Of a DNA stretch of 64,000 bases, positions 47,390 through 58,889 are shown piece after piece (position 1 is the first letter of the stretch; each line of letters starts with the position of its first letter). The position numbers and the translations under genes were made by a program. The notes under the pieces were generated by a model, which was not told the DNA's origin, ran no database searches, and saw only the letters and a list, made by a program, of their open reading frames with translations. The stretch comes from Vitrella brassicaformis (lineage: Eukaryota > Sar > Vitrellaceae). The stretch spans positions 176,229-240,228 of the forward strand of contig CDMY01000336.1 of NCBI GenBank assembly GCA_001179505.1, written 5' to 3'.

Positions 47390-50027
47390 TCACCTCCCCT
47401 GCACGGCCATGCCCATCCGGAGGGCCTCGATCTTCTGGTTCAGCTGTTTCTGCATCTCCACGAACCTCGACAAATCAGGGTCCTCACCCATTTCCCCCGT
47501 AGGCGCCGAGCTTCCCTGCACAACCACGTCTGAGTCGCTGGTGCCCCTTCTCAGCCCCACATTATTGTTGACACTCATGCGCAACCGCGGCCGCACGACA
47601 TCTACCGGGGCCTCACTCGCGGGCGGCACGGACGATGCAGTGGTGGATGTGCGGGCTGCCGGAACCGACGTGGGAATATCGGCCTTGCATTCCACCGGCC
47701 GCTCCACACTCGCCTGGCCTTGCTCCAGCTCGTCGGCACGAGACACCGCCACTGCCTTGGCTCCCCCGTCAGCGCCACCCCAGCTCTCGTAAAGCGGTAC
47801 TTGCTCGAAGGATACAGAGAGGTCAAATCCCACGTCATGTGCAGCCTTTGGTTGAGGCGCCGACAACAGTCTGGGCGGCATGTCCTGCCACTGGCGGGCC
47901 GGTGGCGGAGGCGGTGGTGGTGGTGGTGGGGGTGGCGAGGGAGAAGGAGAGGGCCATGGGGAGGGCGAGGGGCTCCTTTCTTGCTGGCAGGATGACCGCA
48001 GCTGCACCAGGTGGTTCTTCAACGCTGCATTAAACGATACAAAGAGGAATAGGTGTCTGTCATGAGGAAAGCACGGTCTCCCATGTGTGGTCTGGTATGT
48101 TCCCGCCACTCACCTTTGTTTGATGCGCAATAACGACGGAGGACGTGTTGCCTACAGATCGACCCCACGGCAAGCCAGTCACATGATAGCACTGAGAGCA
48201 CGCGTCTTCTCGCCTACGTGTTTCGCTCCTCACGCATAAGCCGTGTCGTGAGAGACTCAATCGTGGCACCAATCAGTTCACGCTGGCAGGAACAGAAAGA
48301 AACGCCAAATACGCTCGATGGCTGCAAAAGAAATGCAGCCTTCGCCTTGACTGCCTCCCTCACCTGCCGATAGATGTGCTGCAGAAGGCTGGGCGCGCCG
48401 ACGTGGAGGCCATCTCCCACCCCCTGCAGCACGCAGTGGCCACACGGATGACACATCGAGACACCCATCGATGGCTGCCTGTCGTCTGATGGTGCGTGCA
48501 TACGTCAGCAGGATTGCCAGCCGTGTGCTCAATCAAATCCATCAACACATCCAGCTGCAGCGAACTGACCGACACACACACACACACACACACACGAGGA
48601 AAGCAGCACTCTTCATTCTGCCGTCGCATCTCGTTCGTGTCTGCTCACAGCGAGTCGAGATCTACGAGCATACTGGGCTGCGGCACACCGATCTCAACCG
48701 CCTCTTCCCCGCGCCCGTCACACTCCACCGACCCCCTCAAGTCACGTTCTCCCGTCAGCCGCAGGAAGTGTCTCCTCCTCTCGTGATAGATCTTCTGCTC
48801 CTCCTCAGTCAGCCGCAGGTGGTGGCTGGTGGCCGGAGATGAGAGGAACGACGCACCGCGCCGGGCAGGGATAAACGACGACGACGCGCGAGACTCGACG
48901 TCTGAGCGATCGATGGTATGTGGGGGATGGGGTTGCTGGATGTCGGAGCGATAAGTGGAGGTGGGGGGATGTTGGGGCTGGAACGGTCGGCGCTTGGCTG
49001 CTTGTTGCGGCCTGAACGCATGACAACAAACATCCCAACGGACTCTGGGGCCACTCGCCGCACCCCACTGACCGTACCGTCTCTGTCTGAAGTTGTTCCA
49101 CCATCTTTTAGAGTAGTAGGTGGACCCTCCCCGCCTCTCCACAGCCCTCCCGTCCTTCTCACCCCCCCTCTTGAAGTGAGGGTCCCACGCAGGCGTCGCT
49201 GCCCCCTCAACTGAATCGCCGGCGTCAACCCCGTTCTTAGTTGACGTATTGTGACCGTTGTCAGCCCATCTCGACCGCTCCAGTGGTGCGTGTGCCGCCG
49301 ACATGTCCATGTGTGGCACAGGTGGGGGAGACGGGTGATCGGACGGTGGTGAGCGATCGGCTGGCGGCGGCAGGGCTTCTGGGGGGGAGTGGCTGTGGAT
49401 AGATGGGGGAGGGACGGGACGAGACACAGAGGCAGCTGCAGCGCTGAATGATTAATCACAAAAAGAACACACCGCGTTTCATGTCTCACGTCATAGCTGA
49501 TGGATGGTGTGCACCTACTTGCGATTCTGATGCTGCTGTGAAGGCTGTGAGACCGTCAAGAAAGCCCCAGGTGGGTAGAGGTTTGGTGCCGATGGCGTCG
49601 GCAGCGCTTCAGTGTTCTTGCCGCCCCTCACCCTCACCACACGTCTCTCGTCCTTGCCAGCAGGACTCATATGCAGTGGCGATGCCACCCCAGCGCCGCC
49701 CCTCTGCCGCCTCCACACATTCTCCTGCGGCACTTTGTCGTCCTGTCTGCCCCAGGCCCTCCTCCGACACGCCACAGTGGGGTCAGCCGACGACGGCCTC
49801 ACCAGATTGCTGGCCGGTGATGTTTGAGCTGAGACGCCCACACATGTGCTGGGAGGCCGGAGGGCGTCGAGAGAAGCCACCGATGCCGTCATTTCGGCAG
49901 GCGCATTCATCGCTGATTCAGTCGCAGGCTGCCCGGGGTGGACGAGCCGTCGGGCTGAGACGGGGGAGGGGCTGTCCTGGTCGGTGACATCGATGCACAG
50001 GCGGAGAGCTGAGGCGCCTCGGCTCAT
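47390..50027 (-). CDS. Uncharacterised proline/serine-rich protein
   Basis: Minus-strand gene from ATG 50027 (MSRGASALRLCIDVTDQDSP) to the stop at 47390-47392. Three long coding exons are clear (about 49515-50027, 48653-49440 and 47393-48025), with two or more short ones between 48100 and 48560; one junction near 48513 could not be resolved in phase. The protein is mostly disordered: Ser/Pro/Arg-rich, with a run of twelve prolines. Likely ordered pieces are the helix LRLTEEEQKIYHERRRHFLR, the segment LLQHIYRQVREAVKAKAAFL and a C-terminal coiled coil, DLSRFVEMQKQLNQKIEALR. I do not recognise a family and assign no function. Confidence 0.6.
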
Positions 50028-50378
50028 TTGCAGTGTCAGCAAGCAGCTACGGGCAAGCAGCAAGAAAGCCTAGGCGCCCTCAGGGAAGACGCTTGTTCAG
50101 CGAAGACCGCTGATGGTTCTTCACGTCTTCGCACAGAACCAGCGAAAGAAAACCTTAATTCAGAGATAGGCTCAGCCCTCTCAGCCCTCTTCGCGCCTTT
50201 TCCTCCTTCCGGTTTGCGAGCTTTTCAAGTCCGCGATCCAACCAAAGGCCTCGGGGACAGATCCGTCGCCACGCGCGGACATACAAGACGCCAGCTCCAG
50301 TCCCGTTGGCGTGGTTTTTCTTCCATCTATCCTGTTTGCAAGCCCTGGTCCGCTGAGGCCTCTGTGGGAGAAGCCGGG
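50028..50378. promoter_or_regulatory. Divergent intergenic promoter region (Pro-rich / F-box-WD40)
   Basis: About 350 bp between divergent starts, lacking CA/TG repeats. Promoter role inferred. Confidence 0.4.
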
Positions 50379-53300
50379 ATGAGCGACGTCCGTTCCACCC
50401 TGCCAGCACCCCTGCAGGCCCAGCTCAACGTCGAGATAGCCCTGTTCGAAACGGTGAGCGCACGGGCCACACATAGAGAGGCCAGCCACCTGCAGGGAGA
50501 GGCAGAGAGAGAGAGGCACCGAGTGACTCATGGCTGGATGCGCCGACACGCGTCACACGACGGGGTCAGTACAGATGGATGCACTCGTGGCTCTTTGTGT
50601 TGTGTGTCCGGGGCTGGGATGGGTGTGGGTGCGTGAGTCAGAATGGCGGCAAGACTCTGCCTCACCGGCTGTGGGCCAAGTGCTTGGACTTCCTGGAGTT
50701 TGAGGACCTCGTCAGAGCGGTGGGCAGGGCAGGGCAGGCGGGATGCACTCGACCAGAGAATGGGCAGCGTCATGTGATGTGGATGAATGAACTGATTGGT
50801 TCATGTGTGAACACAGGCAAGATCTAGCCTCCTGCTGACGTATGCCGGTAGGTGTGTTTGTGAAACGACAGACAAATGGCTGGCTGGCTGGCTGGCTGGC
50901 TGGTGCGGTTTGTCCGTCCATGGCATGATTGACCTTCCTGTTTGTTGTGTTTGTGTGTCAATGCAGTGTGGGACGCCAAGGGCGGTGCCTACTCATCTGC
51001 CGTCCTGTGGCTCAACAAACTCAAAGACAATCCGTCAAGGCTGCCATTCACCACACTCGCCATCGCCGTAAGATATACAACGCGCGTATTGTACACATGA
51101 GTGCCTTCTCTCGTACCTGGCCTCCGTGTGTGCAGCGTCCCTTGGGTGACGCGACCAGTCCCTCGTCGGCTCTGGCCGTGCCCTCGATTGCTGTCAAGAG
51201 GCCGCCGGAGGAGATGGGCGGGGCGGTGGACGACGAGACGGCCGCCAAGAAGGCCAAAGGTGGAGAGGCACCCATGGACATCGATATAGGTACACACACA
51301 TCATCATTTCACCTGAGTCATGGATACCACCCACTTCTCAATCTGTCCGTGGGTGTGAAGACCGACCTGATTCGATGCCCCCACCGCCCTCCATCCCCGC
51401 GGCTGCAGCTGCAGCAGCTGCAGCGGCCGCCGCCTCATCCATCCCTTCGCTGTACGGCCCCACGTCCAAGGTGGGTCTGTCGCAGCCCGCCACCCCCCTG
51501 GTGCAGCTGCCGGGCGAGGCGCCTTGGTCGCGGGACAACGGTGTGGTGCGGGAGCGGGAGATACCGTCGCCGCTGACGTCGTTTCGCGTCAACCACATGG
51601 ACAACGAGGGGCGGCCCGTCACCGCACTGGGCATGCGGGACCATCCTGGGCTTCTCCTCGCAGCAACCAACACAGGTTAGCTCGGTGCTGATGGAAAGAG
51701 AGCAGAGCAGAGCAGAGCCGAGCCGAGCAGCGGTGTGTTGGTGTTATGGCAGGTGACGTCGTGGCGTTGACGACCCGCAGTGCTCCCAAGGCCAAGGGCG
51801 GCCCGACCAAGGGCGGCTCCAAGAAGAAGGCTAGCAACGACGTGGCCAAGTGCCCGCCAGCGATCAACCTGCGGGTCGAGGGCTACTGGCCCCAGCTGCA
51901 CCAAGGTCAGCCTGCCAGTCGCAGATTTGCTGCTTACTGCACTCACTGCCTCTTTCTTTGTATGGATATCTGTCTTTTGTGTTTGATGCGATCGATGCCT
52001 ATGTAATGTCTAGGCCGTGTGAGGAGTCTGCAGGTGCAGTGGGGCATGGCGGTGACGGGCGGAGACGACGGACGGATTCGGTGCGTGCGGCATATACAGA
52101 CAGACACACTTATGGATGTCCGTTCATCCGTCCGTCCATCAATGGGTTTTTTCTTTCCATTCCTCCCTCAGGATATGGGAGCTGCCCAGCAACGATGATG
52201 AGTGGTCGTCACTCAAGTGCGTCCCTGCCGAGCATCCCACCACCAATGGCGTCATGGCCTCATCTCAGGGCGGCGGCAGCACTGGGGTGGGCGGCGACCT
52301 CGCTCCACCCATGCTCAGCAAGCCGCAGCGGTCGCGCACTCTCATGGTGGCTCACAACAAGAGCGTCTCACAGGCATACCTGTCAAGGTCAGTCAGTCAA
52401 TGTGACTGACACGATGATTGACGCACTTGTTCGCCACGCCACAGCGCTGATGCACTCATATCTGGTGTCTGTCTGTCTGTCTGTGTGTGTGTCTCTTCCA
52501 GCAGCTCGCGTGTGTATCTGACGTGGAGTTGGCAGCACGTCCCCAGGAGGGGCATTTTCGACCTGCACGACCCGCTGCTCGCCGGACACCTGGCCGCTCT
52601 CGACGTGCCGACCAGGAAACTGCTGTTCAACACACAGGTGAACAAACAGGATAATGCCCCTGCCCAACCCAAACCAGCCGCTATCGTGCTGTGTCCCGCG
52701 TGCAGGCGCACAAGGGTGAGGCGACGTCGATGGTGGTGTGCGATGGGCTGGAGGGCGGACCCACCGCGTGGACCGGAGGAATGGTCAGGAACCGACACAC
52801 TCTGTGGATGGATGGATGGCTGCACATGTATGTGTCTTCCTGCTTGCTTACCCGTGGTGCTTCGTCTATCGCTGGCTACAGGATGGTTTGGTCAAGGCCT
52901 GGGACGTCCGCGCCGGCACGGAGCCTCAACTCATCGCCGAAGTCCCTGCTGGTTTGTCTGCTCATCCACACCACACGCAAGATACATCGCGCCGGCCTTC
53001 CTGCAATGTCTGTCTGTCTGTCTGCCTGTCTGACTGTCTGCCTGTCTGCCTGTCTGCCTGTCTGCCTGTCTGCCTGTCTGCCTGTCTGCCTGTCTGCCTG
53101 TCTGTTGATGCAGGTCCCCGTTGGGCGTGTGGCGTGTTGAGCTTCTGCCGTGGGTCTGAGCGGCTCCCATGGCGGGTCTTCGCATCCACCGACGACGGCA
53201 AAATACACTGCTTCGATACCAGAAGAAGTAAGGCCCTTGACACACCGACCACACACACACTGACATGAACGGCAGCTTCCATGGAGTGTGAGTGTTCGTG

Positions 53301-53992
53301 TGTTGTGCCTGGGGCGTCAGGTGGTCGGTGTGAGTTCACTCTCGAGGCGCCCAAGACGGCCCGCAGACGCGTCACGAGGTTCATTGACTGACACATTGGT
53401 ACCAACACACATGGAACCGTGTGTGTGTATGCTATGTCCGACCGGCAGACACATCCAGGTGCCGAGCATCCGCATGAACGGCCCCTTCATCGCCGCATCC
53501 TCATACCAGGGGGGACCCCCCTCCAGACCTGTCGCGCCACAGGTCAGCCAGCCACCGGATCCATCCATATCGTCCTTCGAGTCAACATGTGTGTGTGGGT
53601 CGATCGATGTCTCTGGTAAGTTGGATTTCTGGAACGTGGCCGAGTACGGCAGCCCGAAGCACGTGTGCAGCCAGTCGCTGGGCGAGGGGCGGCCGGGGCC
53701 CATCGAATGGAGGGGACGATTCCTGGTCAGCCAACATGCACACACAACACACAGACGGCTTCAACTGTGTACGCGATGCGCGTGTTCTTGATGTGATGTG
53801 GTGTGTGTGTGTGTGCAGTCCATGTCGATGCTGAGCCCGCCTCGATTTGGTGGCGGCCACCTGGTCAGCCACCCCACACATGACACATGTGCTCTGCTCG
53901 TGCGTGTGTGTCCACGTGTGTGTGTTTGTGTGAATGTGTGTGTTCAGATGTTCATGGATTTGTCCCAGGGCCCCTCCCCGGCCATACAGTGA
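50379..53992 (+). CDS. WD40-repeat protein with F-box-like N-terminus
   Basis: About 17 short exons from ATG 50379 (MSDVRSTLPAPLQAQLNVEI) to TGA 53990-53992. An early segment, LPHRLWAKCLDFLEFEDLVR then ARSSLLLTYAVWD, has the LP..L...L.fL...DLvrA pattern of an F-box. A basic/acidic linker with a poly-Ala run follows. At least four WD40 blade ends are readable: GDDGRIRIWELPS, DGLVKAWDVRAG, DDGKIHCFDTRR and SGKLDFWNVAEYG. F-box/WD40 proteins are substrate adaptors of SCF ubiquitin ligases, with the beta-propeller binding the substrate. The propeller call is good; the F-box call is tentative and the protein could simply be a WD40 scaffold. The intron at ~52953-53112 carries a long CTGTCTGC octamer repeat. 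Confidence 0.75.
53007..53104 (+). repeat. Octamer (TGTCTGCC)n tandem repeat inside an intron
   Basis: About twelve tandem TGTCTGCC copies, slightly degenerate at the left end (TGTC units). They lie just before a gatgcag acceptor in the WD40 gene, so the tract may act as an extended polypyrimidine stretch. Confidence 0.85.
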
Positions 53993-54638
53993 CTCAAGAG
54001 ACATGCAGAATTCATCGAGATGGTATGGTAGCAGGCCTGCTAGCTTGTCCCACGGTTGCTTGGTGCTCTTGGCTCGATGTCTGAGTTCTGCTTATGCTTA
54101 AGGGAGGGAGGGAGGGAGGGAGGGGTGGTGGGGTACCGACTCGTAATCTTCTCTACCAGTGGGTGAAATGAGTTGGTTTGAATGAATGCGCGTATGTCTG
54201 TCGGCCGGTACTGCTGTACATTCATTAGTCAATCAGTCAGTCAGGGTTCCGCATACACACCATCCATCCATCCATCGACTCAGTCAGCCACATCCACGTC
54301 GGCGAGTCACTTAATTCACAGACACACACACATAAGCAGTCAGCCACACCGCACCGCACCGCTCACACCATGCATCGCATCGCATCCGATCCCATCCATG
54401 TGATGTGATGCGTCCATGCTACACCTACACCCACCTAAGTCCTCACAATCCCTGGCTGGCAGAACGTAGCGCACACGGGGCCACTACGGACCGCCACACC
54501 AACACAACCGACCGGCCAAATGCCAATGCACAACAGCCAGAGAGAGTCAGGCACTCAGTCAGACAGCGAGGGAGCCATTCAGTGAGAGAGTCGGTAGTGC
54601 CTGTGTGTGTGTGTGTGTCTGTGTGTGTGTGTGAGCAT
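53993..54638. other. Convergent intergenic gap with simple repeats
   Basis: It holds a GGGA repeat (54104-54123), CATC units (54260-54276), CACCG units and a TG tract just before 54638. No gene is seen. Confidence 0.55.
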
Positions 54639-56120
54639 TCAGAAGAACGGCCCGCTGCTGCAGTGGGGCTTGGTGCTTCCAGGCTGCAGGAAGGCGCAGC
54701 CAGACCTGAACAACAACCCACGCCATACACGCACACAAAGGCAAGGGCCGGCCGATTTGTCCCATATCCACACACACACACACGTCCATCAATAGCACCA
54801 CCAGTACCTATTGGCATATTCGTTTCTGTTGGGCGGTGCCTGTGAGAAGGGAATGGGGCGGCCGGCGTGAAACGACCCCATGGGCTGCAGAGGGGAAACC
54901 ACTCGGCAACCTACACAGCACACACCACATCACACACAACACACACGCCACTCTATCTATCCGTCCGTGCGGCAGATACGCTATTTACCAGCGGGTCTGA
55001 GTCCGCGGCCGACAGCCTTTCTAAAGTGCCCCCACTCCTGCCCCTTCACCCCCGTCCCCGTAGCCTCTCCATACATGCCCGCGTGATACGGCTCCACACC
55101 CACACCACCTGCACATGCACCTGCACCGCCCGCAGATGGCAATGTACCTGTACCGCCACCACCACGGGCTGCAGCAGCCCCCGCCATGCGCACACCAGCC
55201 GATCCGACGACGGCCTGCGCTCTCGTCATGACCCCCTGCCCCTCCCCCTCGCCCTTCTCCTGCATGGCCCTGGCCAACACCGCCAGAATATCGTCAGCGC
55301 GGCGCGGTGCAGGCCTCACAGACGCACCCGCACCCGTCTGTGCCGCACCCTTGGACGCGCTCAGGGAGTCGTTCCGGATGATGGTAGTGATGGGGGTAGG
55401 GGGCGTGTGTGTGCCGGTGGTCGTGTTGTTCTTGCTCAGCTGTGAGAAGGCGTGCCGGAAGAGGCCGCCGCCGCCGCGAGTGGGCGAGGTGGCGGGGAAA
55501 CCGCCATCCACGCGCTTCTTGGCTGTGCTGATGGGTGTGTTGGTCTTGGGGATATTGGTGTTGGGGATATTGGTGATGGTGGTCTTGGGTATCGTGCAGC
55601 CACCCTCGGCTGGCTTGGGCCAGCCCTCCGTGTCATGGTGACGGTGCCAGATGCTGGCGCGGTTGAAGGGGTGCTTGGGCAGCATCTCAAACACCAACAG
55701 CACACCGTCCTCAGCCACATCACTGCCATCATCGCTATCGCCATCGCCCTTGCCCTTGCCGCTCACCCCACCCCCTCCCTCCTTCAGCTGCACCGCACCC
55801 ACTCCACCTCCACCTCCACCCTTGCCCGTCAGGCCGTCACGCCCCACCCCCAGCGGATCCGCGAACGACGCAGAGAAGAGGGTCACGGTCGGAGCGATGC
55901 CGCGCTGCTTGAGGTCTGGTGTGCTGGTCTTGTCTGTAGTGGTGCTGGACGGTCCGACAGCTGCTACTGAACTGCAGGGGCTCTTGGGCGGCGATGCGGT
56001 GGACGAGTCGGAGTGGGTGCTCGAAGGGTGGTGGGGCAGGGGGAGGGCGGAAGTGCTCGTGAGAGACGCAACAGACTCTATAGAGGCCTTGTCGTCGTCG
56101 AAAGCCGTGCATGCCGCCAT
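54639..56120 (-). CDS. Uncharacterised low-complexity protein
   Basis: One long exon (about 54988-56120, ATG at 56120, MAACTAFDDDKASIESVASL) plus two short 3' exons reached through in-phase GT-AG introns; stop TGA at 54639-54641. The protein is Gly-, Thr-, Ser- and Pro-rich with an IPNTNIPKTNTP repeat-like stretch. Conserved-looking pieces are FNRASIWHRHHDTEGWPKP and, near the end, EWGHFRKAVGRGLRPAG, with a Cys/Pro-rich tail ending SSGPFF. No signal peptide or membrane segment is seen. I do not recognise the family. The downstream exons would be missed if only the long frame were annotated. Confidence 0.6.
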
Positions 56121-56619
56121 GGCTACCAACGATAAGTCTTCAGGTCAATGTGATGGAGGCCGATGCGGTCAGGACTCAACGATTAGAGGTGATCTCCTTC
56201 AGTCTTGGACACAACGAACAACGTGCCGGGCCTCGAAGCGTCGGTCTGCAGAAGGAAGGCCCAACAACTGACACAGACAACGCTGATGGTCCTTCCTCGA
56301 ACCGATGCGAAATCTATATTTCTGTATCCCTCGTCACTGCAGAGGGGATAGGCGCCTAGAGCTATACCGCTGCGAGACCCCCTTTTCTCCGTTTGCCTTT
56401 CCCTTTTTTGGCGGATCGGGGTTTTTGGCTTAGAGCTCGCGTCCGAGCTCGAGCCGTGAAACTAACAGAAGCAGTGGTGGGGAAAGACGAACGCGGGATT
56501 GTCCTGCGTGTCTGTCTATGAGACGAGCGATTCCACCATGTGATGACCCTGGGCGTCGTTTCGTTTCGGGGAGGCGCAGACGGCGGTTTTTCTTTTCTTT
56601 TTGGTCTTCACCCTCATTC
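56121..56619. promoter_or_regulatory. Divergent intergenic promoter region (unknown / FABP-like)
   Basis: About 500 bp between divergent starts; T-rich at 56380-56430 with ttttttggcgga (56404-56415). No microsatellite. An in-frame ATG at 56518 could extend the downstream protein by 34 residues and shorten this gap. Confidence 0.4.
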
Positions 56620-58050
56620 ATGGGCATCGCCACTGTCCTGCTGGCGGGATTGTTTGCGCGCAAGGTCATGGCCGTCACACCAAGGGACACGCCACACAGG
56701 GGTAGGCAAAGCAGCGCTCACACTCACTCAGAGGCACCTGGCTGGCTGAGTGTGGTGAAGTGAAGTGAATGGTTGAGTCTGTGTGTCTGCTGTTTGTTCT
56801 GTTCTGTTGGTGCAGGGGAGGGGCGAAGCGTCTCAGCGCCTCCACGCCGGACCAGCGATGTGTTCTCTGCTCGTTCATCGTCGTCTCGGCGGCGGACGGC
56901 GCAGATGCAGTCGCTAGACGCACCTGCCGAGAGCCGAACACACGTGGCCGGAAGACACACTCACGCCAAACCGGACTTCAGCGGCAAGGTCGGTGCCTGG
57001 CCTTCGGGATGCGTTGGTCGTGCTGCGTCAGTGTGTGTGTGTGTGTGTGTTGGTTGCAGTGGCGTCTGGTTCGCAACGAGGGGCTGGAGGACTTCCTGCG
57101 TGCGCAGGGCTACAGCTCGCTCAAGATCCGCCTGGCCCGCGCCATCACTCCGGTGCAGGTGATCCGCCAGGACGGCTCGCGGATCCTGATAGAGCACCAC
57201 ACGACCTACGGTCGGCAGCTGGAGGCCATGAGCATCGGGGGCCCGCCCTCGACCAACAAGGGACACGACGGCAAAGTCACATTCGACACGGCCAGATGGG
57301 ACGGACACAAGTAAATTAACAGATCCCATTCTGATTCGTTCGTCGAAATAGCCATCCGTTGTGAATGCCTTGTGTGGTGCTCTGCTCGGTTGTCTGTCTG
57401 TCTGTACGTGGGTGTAGGTTGTTCATGGAGCGTCGCTATGGGCATCACGGTGCCCCGACGGCCCTCACAGCTCTCCGGCAGCTCTCACACGACGGCAGAC
57501 ACATGACAGTGGTAAGTAAGAAGCAAACAAGACACAGTTCACTTGATGGCCAGCCATCCACCCACACGTCATACGTGTCGCTGCTGGCTGTCTGTCTGCC
57601 CGTCTGCCTCAGCGTCTGACCACGGCAAGTGGCGCAGAGATGCGGCGCGTCTTCCAGCGTGACGTCCGCTTGCCACACCCCCCCTCCCCCTCCCCCCACC
57701 ACCAGCACCCCTCCCTCCTCACCAACGTCAGCTCGTCATGCGGCGTCGCCCCGCCGCAAACGTACGGGCGCTTCTTCCCCCAGGACCTCCCGCTGCCCCG
57801 ATTCCCCTTCGAGCACACGCACAATTCGCGGCAGCCTTCGGCGGCAACAGCCTGCTCGTCATCGCAACAGGCAGATAGCAGCAGCAGCAGCAGCCCCTCT
57901 ATTACAGCCGTCTGGGACAGACTCGTGAGAGGGTTCACCGGCGGGTCACCCCAGCTGGCCGCAAACGGCCCATTCTCGGCGTTCCAGCAGTGGCGGCGAG
58001 ATGGCGGGCAGTTTGCTCACATGTGGGGGCAGGCGAGGGCGGCCAGCTAA
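56620..58050 (+). CDS. FABP/lipocalin-like protein with N-terminal hydrophobic leader
   Basis: Five exons (56620-56701, 56816-56988, 57060-57310, 57418-57511, 57613-58050), all in phase, 345 residues, stop TAA 58048-58050. Residues 1-18 (MGIATVLLAGLFARKVMA) form a signal peptide or anchor. After a Ser/Arg-rich linker comes a ~115-residue domain with the fatty-acid-binding-protein pattern: WRLVRNEGLEDFLRAQGYSS, then alternating strands IRQDGSRILIEHHTTY, KVTFDTARWDGHKLFMERRY, RQLSHDGRHMTVRLTT and MRRVFQRDV. The opening W...L..G and the closing R-V-F-x-R are typical. Such barrels bind lipids or other small hydrophobic molecules. A Pro/Ser-rich C-terminal tail of ~110 residues is unlike cytosolic FABPs (about 130 residues total). 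An upstream ATG at 56518 is possible but adds a very basic stretch. Confidence 0.62.
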
Positions 58051-58889
58051 CAGACAGTGATTTGTCTGTCGATCAGTGTGGGGGGTGGGAAATGAGGTGG
58101 GGAGAGGCCTGCCAGCGGCGGGCGGGACGTTTTTGGTGCGTGTAATTATTGCATGGGATGAATGAGTGAGTGATGTTTGCTTTGTGTGTAGAGGAGGGCT
58201 GGGTGGCGTGCAGTGCCTCGTATTGATGACGTTGGTTGATGGGGTGATTTGTATAGGGCGATGGATGGATGGATGTGTCTGTGGGCGGAGTGGCCAACGA
58301 AGTGATAGGCTGACTCGTCATGGTTCAGCACTACTCGACAACGTGACTGACACCATCATCAATCAATCGCGTCATCGAGACAGGCGAGAAGGGGAGTGGC
58401 ATGACACCAACTCAGATACCACACACGCGCACACACACACACACACACACACAGCAGACACCGGTAGGCAGGCATTCAGGAGGGCATCCACGATCCATCC
58501 ATGAAGTTGCAGGCATACCGAGGCCAAAATGAGTTATCTATAGCAGTGGACAAATACGAACAAGGGCAGCTCATCCATCAGACTAACGCGCCAAACAAAC
58601 GAACAAAGGCCTCTGCCTACAGATCAGGAGAGTCAGTGAGAAGAGCTTGCACACACAGCACACAACTAACTATATGAAAACTAATACCAACACAAATGCA
58701 AATACTATATCGCCCGCTCAGAGAGAGAGAGAGAGAGAGAGGCGCCACCACGCACAGCAGCACGCGCGCACAGCAACCGACAATCGACAGGCAGGTAAAG
58801 GTGTGGTATGGATGGGTTAAATAGGCTGTGAAAAACACGCCACACGCACTGCACCGCACTGCACACGCCTCACTCACTCACTCGACTGA
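58051..58889. other. Convergent intergenic gap with simple repeats
   Basis: It holds CA repeats (58430-58453), GGAT units (58260-58274) and a GA tract (58721-58741). No gene is seen; two 3' UTRs are expected here. Confidence 0.55.

Noticed and set aside
53007-53104. CRISPR-like array
   Set aside because: The units are 8 bp with no spacers; it is an ordinary intronic tandem repeat in a eukaryotic gene.
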